Source: an uncultured Lachnospiraceae bacterium (GTDB taxonomy: Bacteria; Bacillota; Clostridia; Lachnospirales; Lachnospiraceae). Taken from it: a stretch of 33,859 nt of DNA. This document shows positions 1 through 8,489 of this stretch, piece by piece (within the stretch, counting starts at the first letter, position 1; every line of letters starts with the position of its first letter). Under the pieces are notes generated by a model. The model had not been told where the DNA came from, did no database searches, and was given only the letters and a program-made list of their open reading frames with translations. The stretch is taken from NCBI GenBank assembly GCA_910585895.1, contig CAJUHY010000027.1:1-33859 (forward strand), given 5' to 3'. The position numbers and the translations under genes were made by a program.

Positions 1-533
1 CCCTTGATAGTGACGCTCCCACCAATTATCACCGGTTGTGTTATTGTCAGGGTAACCCCCGGCATAACAATCAGTTCTCCATCCGTCAAAGTTCCGAGAA
101 CCTCCCAGGTGACATCCTCACTCACTATCCCACAGCCAGGAACTTTTGGTGTCTCAGACAGTCCTGAATCGTCCGCAAACACCGCAGCCGTTTCTTCCTC
201 CAAGGTCTTCACTTTCTGTATGTTTTTCTTTTTGCCGCTGTTCTCCGGCTCGCCGCCGCTCTTATCCGTTTTCCCATTATCTGATGTTACAGGGACCTGC
301 CCCAGGTTGCGGTTATATTTTAAAGACTCCTGTCCGCTCACCTCTCTGGATAAATCAATATTTTGGGTATATTCCAACCGCTCCGCCGCCTGAACGGAAT
401 ATCCAATTTGCGAGACAGGGATTGACACAACTGCCAGGCACAAGCCAAGAAGCACGGCCAACAACTGCTGCCTGATAGGATGCCTCCCTGACATGGATTC
501 CTTTCCAATCTGCTTATGATTCTTTTCTCTCAT
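1..533 (-). CDS. Secreted protein, N-terminal part only (runs off the window)
   Basis: The minus strand is open from an ATG at 533 to base 1 (177 codons) with no stop, so the gene continues beyond the window. A basic N-terminus (MREKNHKQIGKE) is followed by a hydrophobic stretch (LLAVLLGLCLAVVSIPV) and a likely signal peptidase site near VQA-AE, so the product is probably exported. The mature part is hydrophilic, with a Lys/Ser/Gly-rich linker (around residues 85-105). It then has a beta-type segment (residues 140-177) ending VIIGGSVTIKG, as seen at the start of parallel-beta or Ig-like surface proteins. AAGGAG lies 11 bases before the ATG. The family cannot be named from this fragment. Confidence is high that it is a gene and low on function. 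Confidence 0.75.
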   Translation of the reverse strand, partial: MREKNHKQIGKESMSGRHPIRQQLLAVLLGLCLAVVSIPVSQIGYSVQAAERLEYTQNIDLSREVSGQESLKYNRNLGQVPVTSDNGKTDKSGGEPENSGKKKNIQKVKTLEEETAAVFADDSGLSETPKVPGCGIVSEDVTWEVLGTLTDGELIVMPGVTLTITQPVIIGGSVTIK

Positions 534-633
534 CTCATATCACTCTCCTTAATACAATATGTCTGCCGAGTTTCAATTGCTGTGCACTCGTCCTTGTGCT
601 TTAACGTGCCTGGCATGTATGCTTGCTGCCTTC

Positions 634-1080
634 CTATAAATCTGTTTCCTCGTTCTCTGCGGCCTCTTTTTGCAAATTGACTGCCACATCCTCAACTGTC
701 TCCTCCGTACTCACATCCTCTTCACAAACAGTTTCACATTTTGTCCCGCACTTATTACAGAAAGAGGCCTCCGCATCATTTGGCGCTCCGCAGGACGGAC
801 AAATCTTCTTGCCTTTGCGCTCCGCAACCTCGCCTCTCAACTCTTCAATCTTCTGTAATGTCTCATTGATTAAAGAGATTTCCTCAAACAACGGTTCTGC
901 ATCATCCTTGTGCAATTCATAATACTGCTTTCCAATCTCCGTAAACTGTCGGCGCACAGAATCTTCCTTACTGCGAATCTCCATCTTAAGTTTCGTGATT
1001 TCTGTCAAGTCTGTTACTTTCTGTGATACGTCCTTTCCTGTCTCTGTGAGTGTCTCTCCTAATTTTCCAAAAAAATCCAT
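634..1080 (-). CDS. Zinc-ribbon protein with coiled-coil N-terminus
   Basis: A 148-aa protein. Residues 1-90 are charged and helical and probably form a coiled coil (heptad-like Leu/Ile in LTEITKLKMEIRSKEDSVRRQ). A treble-clef or zinc-ribbon follows with CPSC at 94-97 and CNKC at 108-111, and then an acidic tail. There is no signal peptide or membrane segment, so it is probably cytoplasmic. Similar short zinc-ribbon proteins are common in Clostridia and their role is unknown. The start is set by AAGGAGG eight bases upstream of the ATG. A TATAAT lies at 1109-1114 on this strand, but the matching -35 is poor. Gene reality is well supported; function is not. Confidence 0.8.
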   Translation of the reverse strand: MDFFGKLGETLTETGKDVSQKVTDLTEITKLKMEIRSKEDSVRRQFTEIGKQYYELHKDDAEPLFEEISLINETLQKIEELRGEVAERKGKKICPSCGAPNDAEASFCNKCGTKCETVCEEDVSTEETVEDVAVNLQKEAAENEETDL

Positions 1081-1215
1081 AGTGTTCCTCCTTATATGTT
1101 TATATTTTATTATAGTTTCCTGCAGATTTTGTTCTATGTCTCATAAGTCCATGTCTCTTCCTCACTGATAATTCTGCAGCCAGACTCTGCTGGCGCCAAC
1201 TCCTTTTCTGCTCCC

Positions 1216-2148
1216 TTACCTCACACAGATGTAACCCATATATACAGCATAAACAGCCGCCATTACCGCTCCTTCCACGCGGCCGACCTGTTTGCCGGTC
1301 CATGCAAAAATCCAGGTAACTGCGCTTATTCCAATCAAAATTATAACATCAATAATATTCTCCATCAAGACTTCCATAGGGCTGATTGCCCCGGCAATTC
1401 CTAACACCAATAGGATATTAAAAATACAGGAACCTATCACGTTGCCGATTGCCATATCCGTCTCACCTTTCTTCGCCGCCACAACAGAAGTGACTAACTC
1501 AGGCAAGGAAGTTCCCATTGCCACAATTGTAAGCCCTATCAAGTTCTGGCTCAGCCCAAAATTTTCGGCAATAGCTGTAGCAGAATCCACAACAAGGTCT
1601 CCTCCTGCCACAATCGCCGCAATTCCTCCCACAATATACAAAAAACACCTTACCGCGCTCAGGCTTTTGCCTCCCTGCCCATCCGTCTGCTGTCCATTCT
1701 GCTCTCTTTTTGCTGCTCTTACCAGCCATACCAGAAACACAACAAACCCAGCTATCATAAGCAGTCCGTCCACCCTGCCGATTTCCATGCCCAGATAACC
1801 TAATGCCACAAGGGCAAATGCCGCTGCTATAGAAATCGGGAACTCCTTCTTCAAGGTTCCTGCTTTAACATGAAGCGGAGCAATAACGGAACAGACGCCG
1901 CATACTATCAGCAAATTAAAAATGTTAGAACCAACCGCATTGCTGATCGCCACAGCATTATCTCCCCGGAAAGACGCTGCAATGCTGACTGCACACTCCG
2001 GCGCGCTCGTGCCCATTGCCACCACAGTCAGACCGATAACCATAGAAGATATTCTCATCTTTTGCGCAACGCTGGCGCTTCCATCCACAAAAAAATCTGC
2101 CCCCTTTATCAACAACACAAATCCCGCTATGAGTAGCACATATTCCAA
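1216..2148 (-). CDS. Calcium/sodium antiporter (YrbG/CaxA family)
   Basis: A 310-aa integral membrane protein of the K+-dependent Na+/Ca2+ exchanger family, which exchanges Ca2+ for Na+ across the cytoplasmic membrane. It has about ten hydrophobic segments in two inverted halves. Each half carries the family's alpha-repeat: GTSAPECAVSI then AVGSNIFN in the first, GTSLPELVTSV then VIGSCIFN in the second, with the ion-binding Glu in each PE. Length is normal for the family. Translation appears to begin at a TTG (MEYVLLIAGF), with AGGA a suitable distance upstream; this start gives the usual N-terminus and no ATG fits better. It is divergent from tyrS across 188 bases. Confidence 0.93.
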   Translation of the reverse strand: MEYVLLIAGFVLLIKGADFFVDGSASVAQKMRISSMVIGLTVVAMGTSAPECAVSIAASFRGDNAVAISNAVGSNIFNLLIVCGVCSVIAPLHVKAGTLKKEFPISIAAAFALVALGYLGMEIGRVDGLLMIAGFVVFLVWLVRAAKREQNGQQTDGQGGKSLSAVRCFLYIVGGIAAIVAGGDLVVDSATAIAENFGLSQNLIGLTIVAMGTSLPELVTSVVAAKKGETDMAIGNVIGSCIFNILLVLGIAGAISPMEVLMENIIDVIILIGISAVTWIFAWTGKQVGRVEGAVMAAVYAVYMGYICVR

Positions 2149-2280
2149 ATAGTCTTCCTCGCTTTCTTTCTGTTTTCCTGTATACTTTTCTTCTGCAGAC
2201 CGCTACTATTAAGCATACCACAGATATTATATTTTTAAAACAAATATATCGGCTGAATATCAAAAATAATGCCCCCGCTC

Positions 2281-2309
2281 TTGACAAATTCCTCTTTTTT
2301 ACCTATAAT
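2281..2309 (+). promoter_or_regulatory. Perfect consensus sigma-A promoter for tyrS
   Basis: TTGACA at 2281-2286, a 17-base spacer, and TATAAT at 2304-2309. The predicted transcript start near 2316 leaves a leader of only about 20 bases before tyrS, too short for a T-box or attenuator. Confidence 0.9.
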
Positions 2310-2336
2310 TTTCATTCAATACGAGGAGGAAAGACA

Positions 2337-3554
2337 ATGAAGATATATGATGAACTTGTTGCCCGGGGACTGATTGCCCAGGTGACAGACGAAGAAGAGA
2401 TTAAAGAATTGATAAACAACGGTAAGGCAACCTTTTACATCGGTTTCGACCCCACCGCTGACAGCCTCCATGTAGGACATTTCATGGCTCTGTGCCTGAT
2501 GAAACGTCTGCAGATGGCAGGCAACAAGCCTATCGCCTTAATCGGCGGCGGCACGGGCATGATTGGCGACCCATCCGGGAGAACGGACATGCGCCAGATG
2601 ATGACTACTGAAACGATTCAGCACAATTGCGACTGTTTCAAAGAGCAGATGAGCAAGTTTATCGACTTTTCCGAAGGAAAAGCCCTGATGGTCAACAATG
2701 CAGACTGGCTCATGGATTTGAACTACATCGAAGTCCTGCGTGAGGTAGGACCGCATTTCTCTGTAAACCGTATGCTGACCGCAGAATGTTACAAACAGCG
2801 CATGGAAAAAGGACTGAGCTTCCTTGAATTCAACTATATGATTATGCAGAGCTACGATTTCTATGCTTTGTTCCAGAAATATGGCTGCAACATGCAGTTC
2901 GGCGGCGACGACCAGTGGAGCAACATGTTAGGCGGTACCGAACTGATTCGCCGCAAGCTTGGCAAAAACGCTTACGCAATGACGATTACTTTGCTCCTGA
3001 ATTCTGAAGGCAAGAAAATGGGCAAGACCCAGTCCGGGGCAGTATGGCTTGACCCCAATAAGACCTCGCCTTTCGATTTCTATCAGTACTGGCGCAATGT
3101 CGCAGACGCCGACGTCCTCAGATGTATCCGTATGCTGACGTTTTTGCCTTTAGAAGAAATTGATAAGATGGATTCCTGGGAAGGCGCACAGCTTAATCAG
3201 GCCAAAGAAATCCTTGCCTATGAACTGACAAAACTGGTACATGGAGAAGAAGAAGCTGCCAAGGCGCAGGAATCCGCGAAAGCCCTGTTTTCCAGCGGAA
3301 ACGCCGCTGATATGCCATCCGTGACCCTGACGGAGGAAGATTTTACCGAGGGCGCTGTCGATATCCTGTCCCTTCTGGTCAAATCCGGGCTGACCCCCTC
3401 TCGCTCCGAAGCACGACGCGCCGTAGAGCAGGGCGGCGTCACTGTCGATGGGGAAAAGGTGACTGATATCAAGACCGTTTACAGTGCAGATGTATTTGCT
3501 GACGGCATGGTGCTCAAGAAGGGCAAGAAGAATTTCCGTAAGATATTAAAATAA
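2337..3554 (+). CDS. tyrS: Tyrosyl-tRNA synthetase
   Basis: A class I aminoacyl-tRNA synthetase of 405 aa that charges tRNA-Tyr with tyrosine in the cytoplasm. The catalytic Rossmann domain has the HIGH-type motif HVGH at residues 45-48 and the KMSKS-type motif KKMGKT at 226-231. GGDDQW (189-194), also typical of TyrRS, is present. The C-terminal S4 RNA-binding domain (about residue 340 on, GLTPSRSEARRAVEQGGVTVDG) is complete. An AGGAGG site lies 8 bases before the ATG. It is monocistronic, with its own consensus promoter and a terminator at the end. The notable feature is the absence of a T-box leader, which many Firmicute tyrS genes have. Confidence 0.97.
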   Translation: MKIYDELVARGLIAQVTDEEEIKELINNGKATFYIGFDPTADSLHVGHFMALCLMKRLQMAGNKPIALIGGGTGMIGDPSGRTDMRQMMTTETIQHNCDCFKEQMSKFIDFSEGKALMVNNADWLMDLNYIEVLREVGPHFSVNRMLTAECYKQRMEKGLSFLEFNYMIMQSYDFYALFQKYGCNMQFGGDDQWSNMLGGTELIRRKLGKNAYAMTITLLLNSEGKKMGKTQSGAVWLDPNKTSPFDFYQYWRNVADADVLRCIRMLTFLPLEEIDKMDSWEGAQLNQAKEILAYELTKLVHGEEEAAKAQESAKALFSSGNAADMPSVTLTEEDFTEGAVDILSLLVKSGLTPSRSEARRAVEQGGVTVDGEKVTDIKTVYSADVFADGMVLKKGKKNFRKILK

Positions 3555-3584
3555 CACCCTGCAGTAAGTTACAGAAAATAAACG

Positions 3585-3633
3585 GCGGATGCCCTGGTTA
3601 CCACAACGGTTGTTCAAGGCATCCGCTCTTTTT
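3585..3633 (+). terminator. Rho-independent terminator after tyrS
   Basis: A perfect 9-bp stem, GCGGATGCC (3585-3593) with GGCATCCGC (3618-3626), is followed by a T-rich run (TCTTTTT). It lies between tyrS and the convergent GH112 gene and could also serve the minus strand, where the trailing T-run is weaker. Confidence 0.85.
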
Positions 3634-3637
3634 CTGA

Positions 3638-5794
3638 CTAAATCTCATACCAGATAATCTGGTTCGCCTGTAAATCTACCGAAAAACTATTTCCATCTCC
3701 TTTATACACAACCGTTTCCTGCGGCTCATAAGTGTTATTTACCACACAGAATTTCTTATTCTCAGGATAAGCATGCACTTCCACGTTGTAATTGCTGCTG
3801 AACCATTGATGCAGTTCCTCCTCGCCATGTACGCTCCAGAGAATCGCACGGTACAAAAGCCGGCTGTTCTCAAAACTATATGGAAGTCCGCCCAGATACA
3901 CCGCGCGCCCCTGACCAAATTCATTGACTGCAAGCTGCACCTCTTTCTCATGCTGAGAGAGCACTTTTGTCCCTTCCAGAGCATAAATGTTCCTCTGGCA
4001 CTCACCAAAGTCAATGTCTCCGCCGCAGTCCTCGGTAATAAAATGCTTATGCTCCTGCCAATTATACTTATCATAACCCAGGGTAAAGCCACGCTCTTCC
4101 TCCACGCCAAACACATTTGCCAGCTGGAAAAACCGTCCATTTGCCTGATGGGCGCTGGGCTCACCCACACCGATGATGCCGCCGCCGCCATAGATAAATT
4201 TCTTGATTGCCGTCACAACCGCCGTATCACACCACCATTCCCCGCCGGAATGCGCGGTATCCGCCCCGCCGACGTTGATTAACACGTCAATGTCGCTTAA
4301 TATCTCCGGCTGCTGTTTGATATCCTCAAAGCTAAGAAATTCCACATCAAAAGGAGCTCCGGATAAAGCTTCAATTACCCCTGCGTAAGAATAATTCTGT
4401 TTCTGATAGAGTGCATGGTGTACCATATGGCAACCCCAGGCGCGCATTTTGCCCCAGCAGTTTAAGACTGCAACCTTTTTTACGCAATACGGCACACAGC
4501 CTTTGACGTTATCATAAAGTTCCCGGAATTCATCGCATACGCTCTGCACATATTCTATAAATTCGGGAAAATCAAGCGCAAGTTTGAGATAACCGCCGTA
4601 CCCTATACGGTCAATGGGCTTTCTTAAAATTGCCCGGCGCGCCGTCACCCAATTGACCTTCGCCTCTTTGACCGGGTCCCCTCCTTCGCAGAAAGTATCC
4701 GGGAAGAAATACGGCAGCAGACGGCCTTCGGTATATTTTACACCTTCAATGTCACTGATTAGACGCAGCGTAGAGCCATTTCCCACGCTTCCAACCACTG
4801 CATCCAAGCCAATCGAGGCAAATTCTTCCAAAAACGGTTCCGTGCCAATCCAGTGGTCGCCCAAAAACATCATCGCTTCCTTGCCGCACTCATGGGTAAT
4901 GTCCACCATCTCTTTGGCAATCTTTGCCACTTCCCTGCGCTGGAATGCCTGAAAATCCTGATACTCCCTGGATGGAATTCGGTACTGCCCATTGTAATAT
5001 CCCTGGTCAATAATATACTCCGGACGGAACTTATAGCCCGCTTCGCGCTCGAACTGCTCCAGGATATATGGGCTGACCGAAGCGGAATACCCATACCAAT
5101 CCACATATTTTTCCCGTGCCTGCTCATCAAAAATTAATGTAAACTGGTGGAAAAATGTCGTAAACCTCAACACGTTCACATAAGGATGCTCTTCAATAAA
5201 CCTGCGCAGCCGCTCCATGGTAAATGCATGAGTCTTGGGCTGGCGGACGTCAAACGTAAGCTGATGCTCCACATCCTGCCAGTCGTTTGTCACTGCATTG
5301 TACATATGCACCGGGTCCCAGATTATATAGGCAAGGAAACTCACGGTATAATCGTGGAAAGATTCCGCCTTAACTGCCACTTCCCCGGACTGTTCGTCAT
5401 AATTCCACTGCCCGGCAGGCACTATCTCGCCGGTTGTTCTGTCCATGACCTCCCACCAGCGGGTAATATCATCCCTGGTATTCGGCTTTAGCATGTCCGG
5501 ATAAAGCCCGCGCATCAACGGAATCCGCAATTCATCCGCTGTTGCCGTATAGAAAGGAGTCATCACATACATCTGCTGGATTTCCTCAGGATTTGCCTGT
5601 GCCCACGCATTATCCTTTCTGGTCGTATAATACGTGGAATAAATTTTGCCATCCACATCTTTTAGTTCCTGTGGAAAGTCTGTGCCATCACAGTCACGAA
5701 CTGCATCTGCGCCCCACTGCTTCATCAGTTCAAGTGTCTGTGGAATCACGTCTAAATCTGTCGGTATTGTTACCCTTCCTCTTCTCCTGTCCAT
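3638..5794 (-). CDS. GH112 beta-1,3-galactosyl-N-acetylhexosamine (lacto-N-biose/galacto-N-biose) phosphorylase
   Basis: A 718-aa cytoplasmic enzyme of family GH112. The family cleaves Gal-beta1,3-GlcNAc or Gal-beta1,3-GalNAc with phosphate, giving galactose-1-phosphate and the free sugar, which salvages mucin and milk glycans. The sequence resembles the Bifidobacterium longum enzyme closely throughout: WDPVHMYN, FTTFFHQFTLIFDE, MMFLGDHWIGTEP, YTEGRLLPYFFPDTF, GMGEP-like GVGEPSAHQ. Counted from the start chosen here, the presumed general acid is Asp313, the number I recall for the bifidobacterial enzyme. Val162 and Asn166 also coincide with residues discussed there for acceptor choice. The ATG at 5794 is preferred over one 36 bases upstream because AAGGAGG stands 5 bases before it. 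This ribosome site overlaps the trpB stop, so the two genes are translationally coupled. A galactosyl-rhamnose phosphorylase is an alternative member of the family, less likely given V162/N166. Confidence 0.93.
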   Translation of the reverse strand: MDRRRGRVTIPTDLDVIPQTLELMKQWGADAVRDCDGTDFPQELKDVDGKIYSTYYTTRKDNAWAQANPEEIQQMYVMTPFYTATADELRIPLMRGLYPDMLKPNTRDDITRWWEVMDRTTGEIVPAGQWNYDEQSGEVAVKAESFHDYTVSFLAYIIWDPVHMYNAVTNDWQDVEHQLTFDVRQPKTHAFTMERLRRFIEEHPYVNVLRFTTFFHQFTLIFDEQAREKYVDWYGYSASVSPYILEQFEREAGYKFRPEYIIDQGYYNGQYRIPSREYQDFQAFQRREVAKIAKEMVDITHECGKEAMMFLGDHWIGTEPFLEEFASIGLDAVVGSVGNGSTLRLISDIEGVKYTEGRLLPYFFPDTFCEGGDPVKEAKVNWVTARRAILRKPIDRIGYGGYLKLALDFPEFIEYVQSVCDEFRELYDNVKGCVPYCVKKVAVLNCWGKMRAWGCHMVHHALYQKQNYSYAGVIEALSGAPFDVEFLSFEDIKQQPEILSDIDVLINVGGADTAHSGGEWWCDTAVVTAIKKFIYGGGGIIGVGEPSAHQANGRFFQLANVFGVEEERGFTLGYDKYNWQEHKHFITEDCGGDIDFGECQRNIYALEGTKVLSQHEKEVQLAVNEFGQGRAVYLGGLPYSFENSRLLYRAILWSVHGEEELHQWFSSNYNVEVHAYPENKKFCVVNNTYEPQETVVYKGDGNSFSVDLQANQIIWYEI

Positions 5795-5804
5795 AAAAAC
5801 CTCC

Positions 5805-7019
5805 TTAGACAAATTTCTCCCCATAGCCATAGTGTTCTACAACATAATCAATGTCCTTATCTCCCCTGCCGCTTAAGTTTACAAGAATGGATCCCTGTCC
5901 CATCTCCCCTGCCTTTCTCATGGCATAGGCAACAGCATGGGAACTCTCGATTGCCGGGATAATGCCCTCATAACGTGACAGCTTGAAAAATGCCTCCATG
6001 GCCTCATCATCACTTACCGTCTCATACTGTACCCTGCCAATGTCATGCAGATAAGCGTGCTCTGGTCCTACCGAAGGATAATCAAGACCGCTGGCAATGG
6101 AATACACCGGCGCCGGCTCGCCGTTCTCATCTTTGAGCATGATGCTGTCAAACCCATGCATCACCCCGCGCTCACCATATTTCATGGAAGCCGCATGGTC
6201 CCCCAGCTTCTCTCCCCTGCCCAAAGGTTCTATGCCGACTATTTCCACCGGGTCATTTAAAAACGGAATAAACATGCCGATGGAATTGCTGCCGCCGCCC
6301 ACACAGGCGCAGACGACATCCGGGTCAATCCCTGTCATTTCCTTAAACTGGTCCCGCGCCTCATAACCTACAACGGACTGAAAATCGCGCACCATCAACG
6401 GGAATGGGTGGGGACCCAAAGCAGAACCGATACAGTAGATGGAATCCCTGTAATTTCGGGCGTAAGACTCAAACGCCGAGTCTACCGCCTCTTTCAAGGT
6501 CTTCAACCCTGCCGTAACAGGAACTACTTTCGCTCCGAGAATTTTCATACGTGTTACATTGGGCGCCTGTTTGGCAATATCCACCTCACCCATATGAATT
6601 TCACATTCCAGCCCGAAATATGCCGCCGCCGTGGCAAGCGCAACACCGTGCTGTCCAGCGCCCGTCTCTGCAATCAGGCGCTTCTTACCCATAAACTTTG
6701 CCAAAAGGCCCTCGCCCATGCAGTGATTCAGCTTATGTGCCCCGGTATGATTCAGGTCTTCACGTTTGAGGTAAATCTGGCAGTTGCCAATCTGCCTTGA
6801 CAACCGCTCACAATGGTAAACAGGCGTTGGCCTGCCTTGAAATTCACGGCGGATTCTCCGAAGTTCGCTGATAAACTGCGACGAATGGCAGATAGTCTGA
6901 TATGCCTCCGTAATCTCCTCAAACGCCGGCTTTAATTCCTCTGTCAGGTAGGCGCCGCCGTATTCTCCGTAACGCCCTTCTTTATCTGGATGATTTTTCA
7001 AATATGCTCTGTAATCCAT
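5805..7019 (-). CDS. trpB: Tryptophan synthase beta chain, solo copy
   Basis: A 404-aa PLP enzyme that joins indole and serine to make tryptophan. Key residues are in place: PLP lysine K96 in HTGAHKLN, catalytic E118 in IAETGAGQHG, the phosphate-binding loop GGGSN (241-245), and the C-terminal SGRGDKD. It belongs to the conventional TrpB1-like type by length and motifs. No trpA, trpC or other trp gene is in the window. The only partner is the GH112 phosphorylase, whose ribosome site overlaps this gene's stop codon. It has its own promoter at 7052-7080. AAGGAG precedes the ATG. A solo trpB may salvage indole, which would be available in the gut; that is inference. Confidence 0.95.
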   Translation of the reverse strand: MDYRAYLKNHPDKEGRYGEYGGAYLTEELKPAFEEITEAYQTICHSSQFISELRRIRREFQGRPTPVYHCERLSRQIGNCQIYLKREDLNHTGAHKLNHCMGEGLLAKFMGKKRLIAETGAGQHGVALATAAAYFGLECEIHMGEVDIAKQAPNVTRMKILGAKVVPVTAGLKTLKEAVDSAFESYARNYRDSIYCIGSALGPHPFPLMVRDFQSVVGYEARDQFKEMTGIDPDVVCACVGGGSNSIGMFIPFLNDPVEIVGIEPLGRGEKLGDHAASMKYGERGVMHGFDSIMLKDENGEPAPVYSIASGLDYPSVGPEHAYLHDIGRVQYETVSDDEAMEAFFKLSRYEGIIPAIESSHAVAYAMRKAGEMGQGSILVNLSGRGDKDIDYVVEHYGYGEKFV

Positions 7020-7051
7020 ATTATTTCTCCTTTTTCCTAAATCTATTTTCT

Positions 7052-7080
7052 ATTCTATCCGCAATCGCCTAAAATGGCAA
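7052..7080 (-). promoter_or_regulatory. Promoter for trpB-GH112
   Basis: On the minus strand TTGCCA (7080-7075), a 17-base spacer, then TAGAAT (7057-7052). It lies in the 78-base gap after the rRNA methyltransferase gene. No leader peptide with Trp codons or Trp-type attenuator is visible. Confidence 0.75.
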
Positions 7081-7097
7081 ATCTTTTTCCTCAAATT

Positions 7098-8489
7098 TTA
7101 GTAACAAATTCGCAGCCCCTTAGGATAATGATTTTTCACCACTCCATTATTCGCCTTCCCCCAGCCCAGGGAAAGCCCGTCCACACACACCAGTGTCCAT
7201 CCTTTCAGCCCGCTGTCGCAGGACACTGTCTCCCCATGGAGATAGCGCATAGCTCCTTCATTTTCGTCTGCTAATTCAACGGACCGACTTGCCTCCTCCG
7301 GCTGCAGGTACAACGCCAATGCGTGGGAAGGCTCAAAACGATTCTTCTTGCAGGTACCAAGATGAAGCCCGGCACGCACAACCTTCAAACCAGATAACTG
7401 AATCATCTGCTCCGGCAGCAGATAAAGTTCATCCGCAAATAAAACATACTTTCCACAAAGCTTTTCCTGCAAATCAATCTGCAGCGCTTCCTCCTGAAAT
7501 CTGCGAAAGCCGGCAGCTGCCGCTTCCACCCTCACCGCCTCCTTATCTTTGGAAGCACGGCGTTTCTGACGCTGCTTTCCTGCCATATCATCCCCACAAG
7601 CTTTATCTGGCTCATCGGCTATGCCTTCTTTCCTAAGACGCGCCAGAAAATGCCCCTCTCCCCGCAGCTTATGAGGCCATAACCGGCAAAATTTTTCCAG
7701 GGAAAATTCCGGGTGCATTTGCAGAAATAGGTTAATATTCTGCTCATTCTCCTCCGGCGCAAACGTACATGTAGAATAAACCAATACACCCTGGGGCTTT
7801 AACATTTTCGCCGCATGTCCTAAAATGTCCTGCTGCCGTCCGGCACATAATGCAACATTATCAAGGCTCCACTCCCCTACTGCCTGCGGCTCTTTGCGAA
7901 ACATCCCTTCCCCGGAGCACGGCGCATCTACAAGGATTTGGTCAAAAAATTCCGGAAAAACCTCTGCCAGATGCCCGGTAGTCTCATTCAGTACCACTGT
8001 ATTGGCAATACCCAGCCGCTCCACATTCTGCGCAAGCGCCTTTGCCCGGCTGCTGTAAAATTCATTCGCTACCAGAAGTCCCTGACCAAGCATTTTTCCT
8101 GCAATCTGGGTCGTCTTACCCCCAGGAGCCGCACATAAATCACAGATTTTACCCCCCGGCGCCGGCTCCAACAATTCCACCGCCGACATTGCGCTCGGCT
8201 CCTGAATATAATACGCGCCTGCCTCATGCCAGGGATGTTTGCCTGGCTGCATTTGCCTGTCATAATAATACCCTTCTGTACACCAAGAAACCGGGGACAA
8301 TGAGTACCCCAGTTCCTTTTGCAGCTTTGCCTCAAATTCATTTTTGGTCTTAAATTTTAAAGGGTTATAGCGAAGACCATATTCCCTCTCTTTTGCATAG
8401 GAAGCAAAAAATTCCTCCGCTTCATCCCCCAGAAACTCTCGCATCCTCTGGCAAAAAGCTTCCGGCAAATTTATTTTCTCCTTAATCAT
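7098..8489 (-). CDS. RsmF/NOL1-type rRNA cytosine-C5 methyltransferase
   Basis: A 463-aa SAM-dependent RNA m5C methyltransferase. An N-terminal RNA-binding part is followed by a Rossmann domain with the SAM loop DLCAAPGGK (117-125). Motif IV DAPCSGEGMFRK has Cys191, and motif VI YSTCTF has the nucleophile Cys241. The C-terminal third (from about 320) is the PUA/RsmF-type extension that Gram-positive homologues carry. The likely target is 16S rRNA, but the exact cytosine cannot be read from sequence. The ATG at 8489 is chosen over a TTG at 8507. It overlaps the stop of the preceding PepSY gene (ATGATTAA), implying coupled translation, and the TTG has no ribosome site. Confidence 0.9.
   Translation of the reverse strand: MIKEKINLPEAFCQRMREFLGDEAEEFFASYAKEREYGLRYNPLKFKTKNEFEAKLQKELGYSLSPVSWCTEGYYYDRQMQPGKHPWHEAGAYYIQEPSAMSAVELLEPAPGGKICDLCAAPGGKTTQIAGKMLGQGLLVANEFYSSRAKALAQNVERLGIANTVVLNETTGHLAEVFPEFFDQILVDAPCSGEGMFRKEPQAVGEWSLDNVALCAGRQQDILGHAAKMLKPQGVLVYSTCTFAPEENEQNINLFLQMHPEFSLEKFCRLWPHKLRGEGHFLARLRKEGIADEPDKACGDDMAGKQRQKRRASKDKEAVRVEAAAAGFRRFQEEALQIDLQEKLCGKYVLFADELYLLPEQMIQLSGLKVVRAGLHLGTCKKNRFEPSHALALYLQPEEASRSVELADENEGAMRYLHGETVSCDSGLKGWTLVCVDGLSLGWGKANNGVVKNHYPKGLRICY

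Noticed and set aside
2149..2336. T-box leader for tyrS
   Set aside because: A consensus promoter ends 28 bases before the start codon, and no T-box sequence or antiterminator stem is seen.
7020..7097. Trp attenuator or TRAP site before trpB
   Set aside because: There is no leader peptide with Trp codons and no terminator/antiterminator pair or GAG/UAG triplet series.
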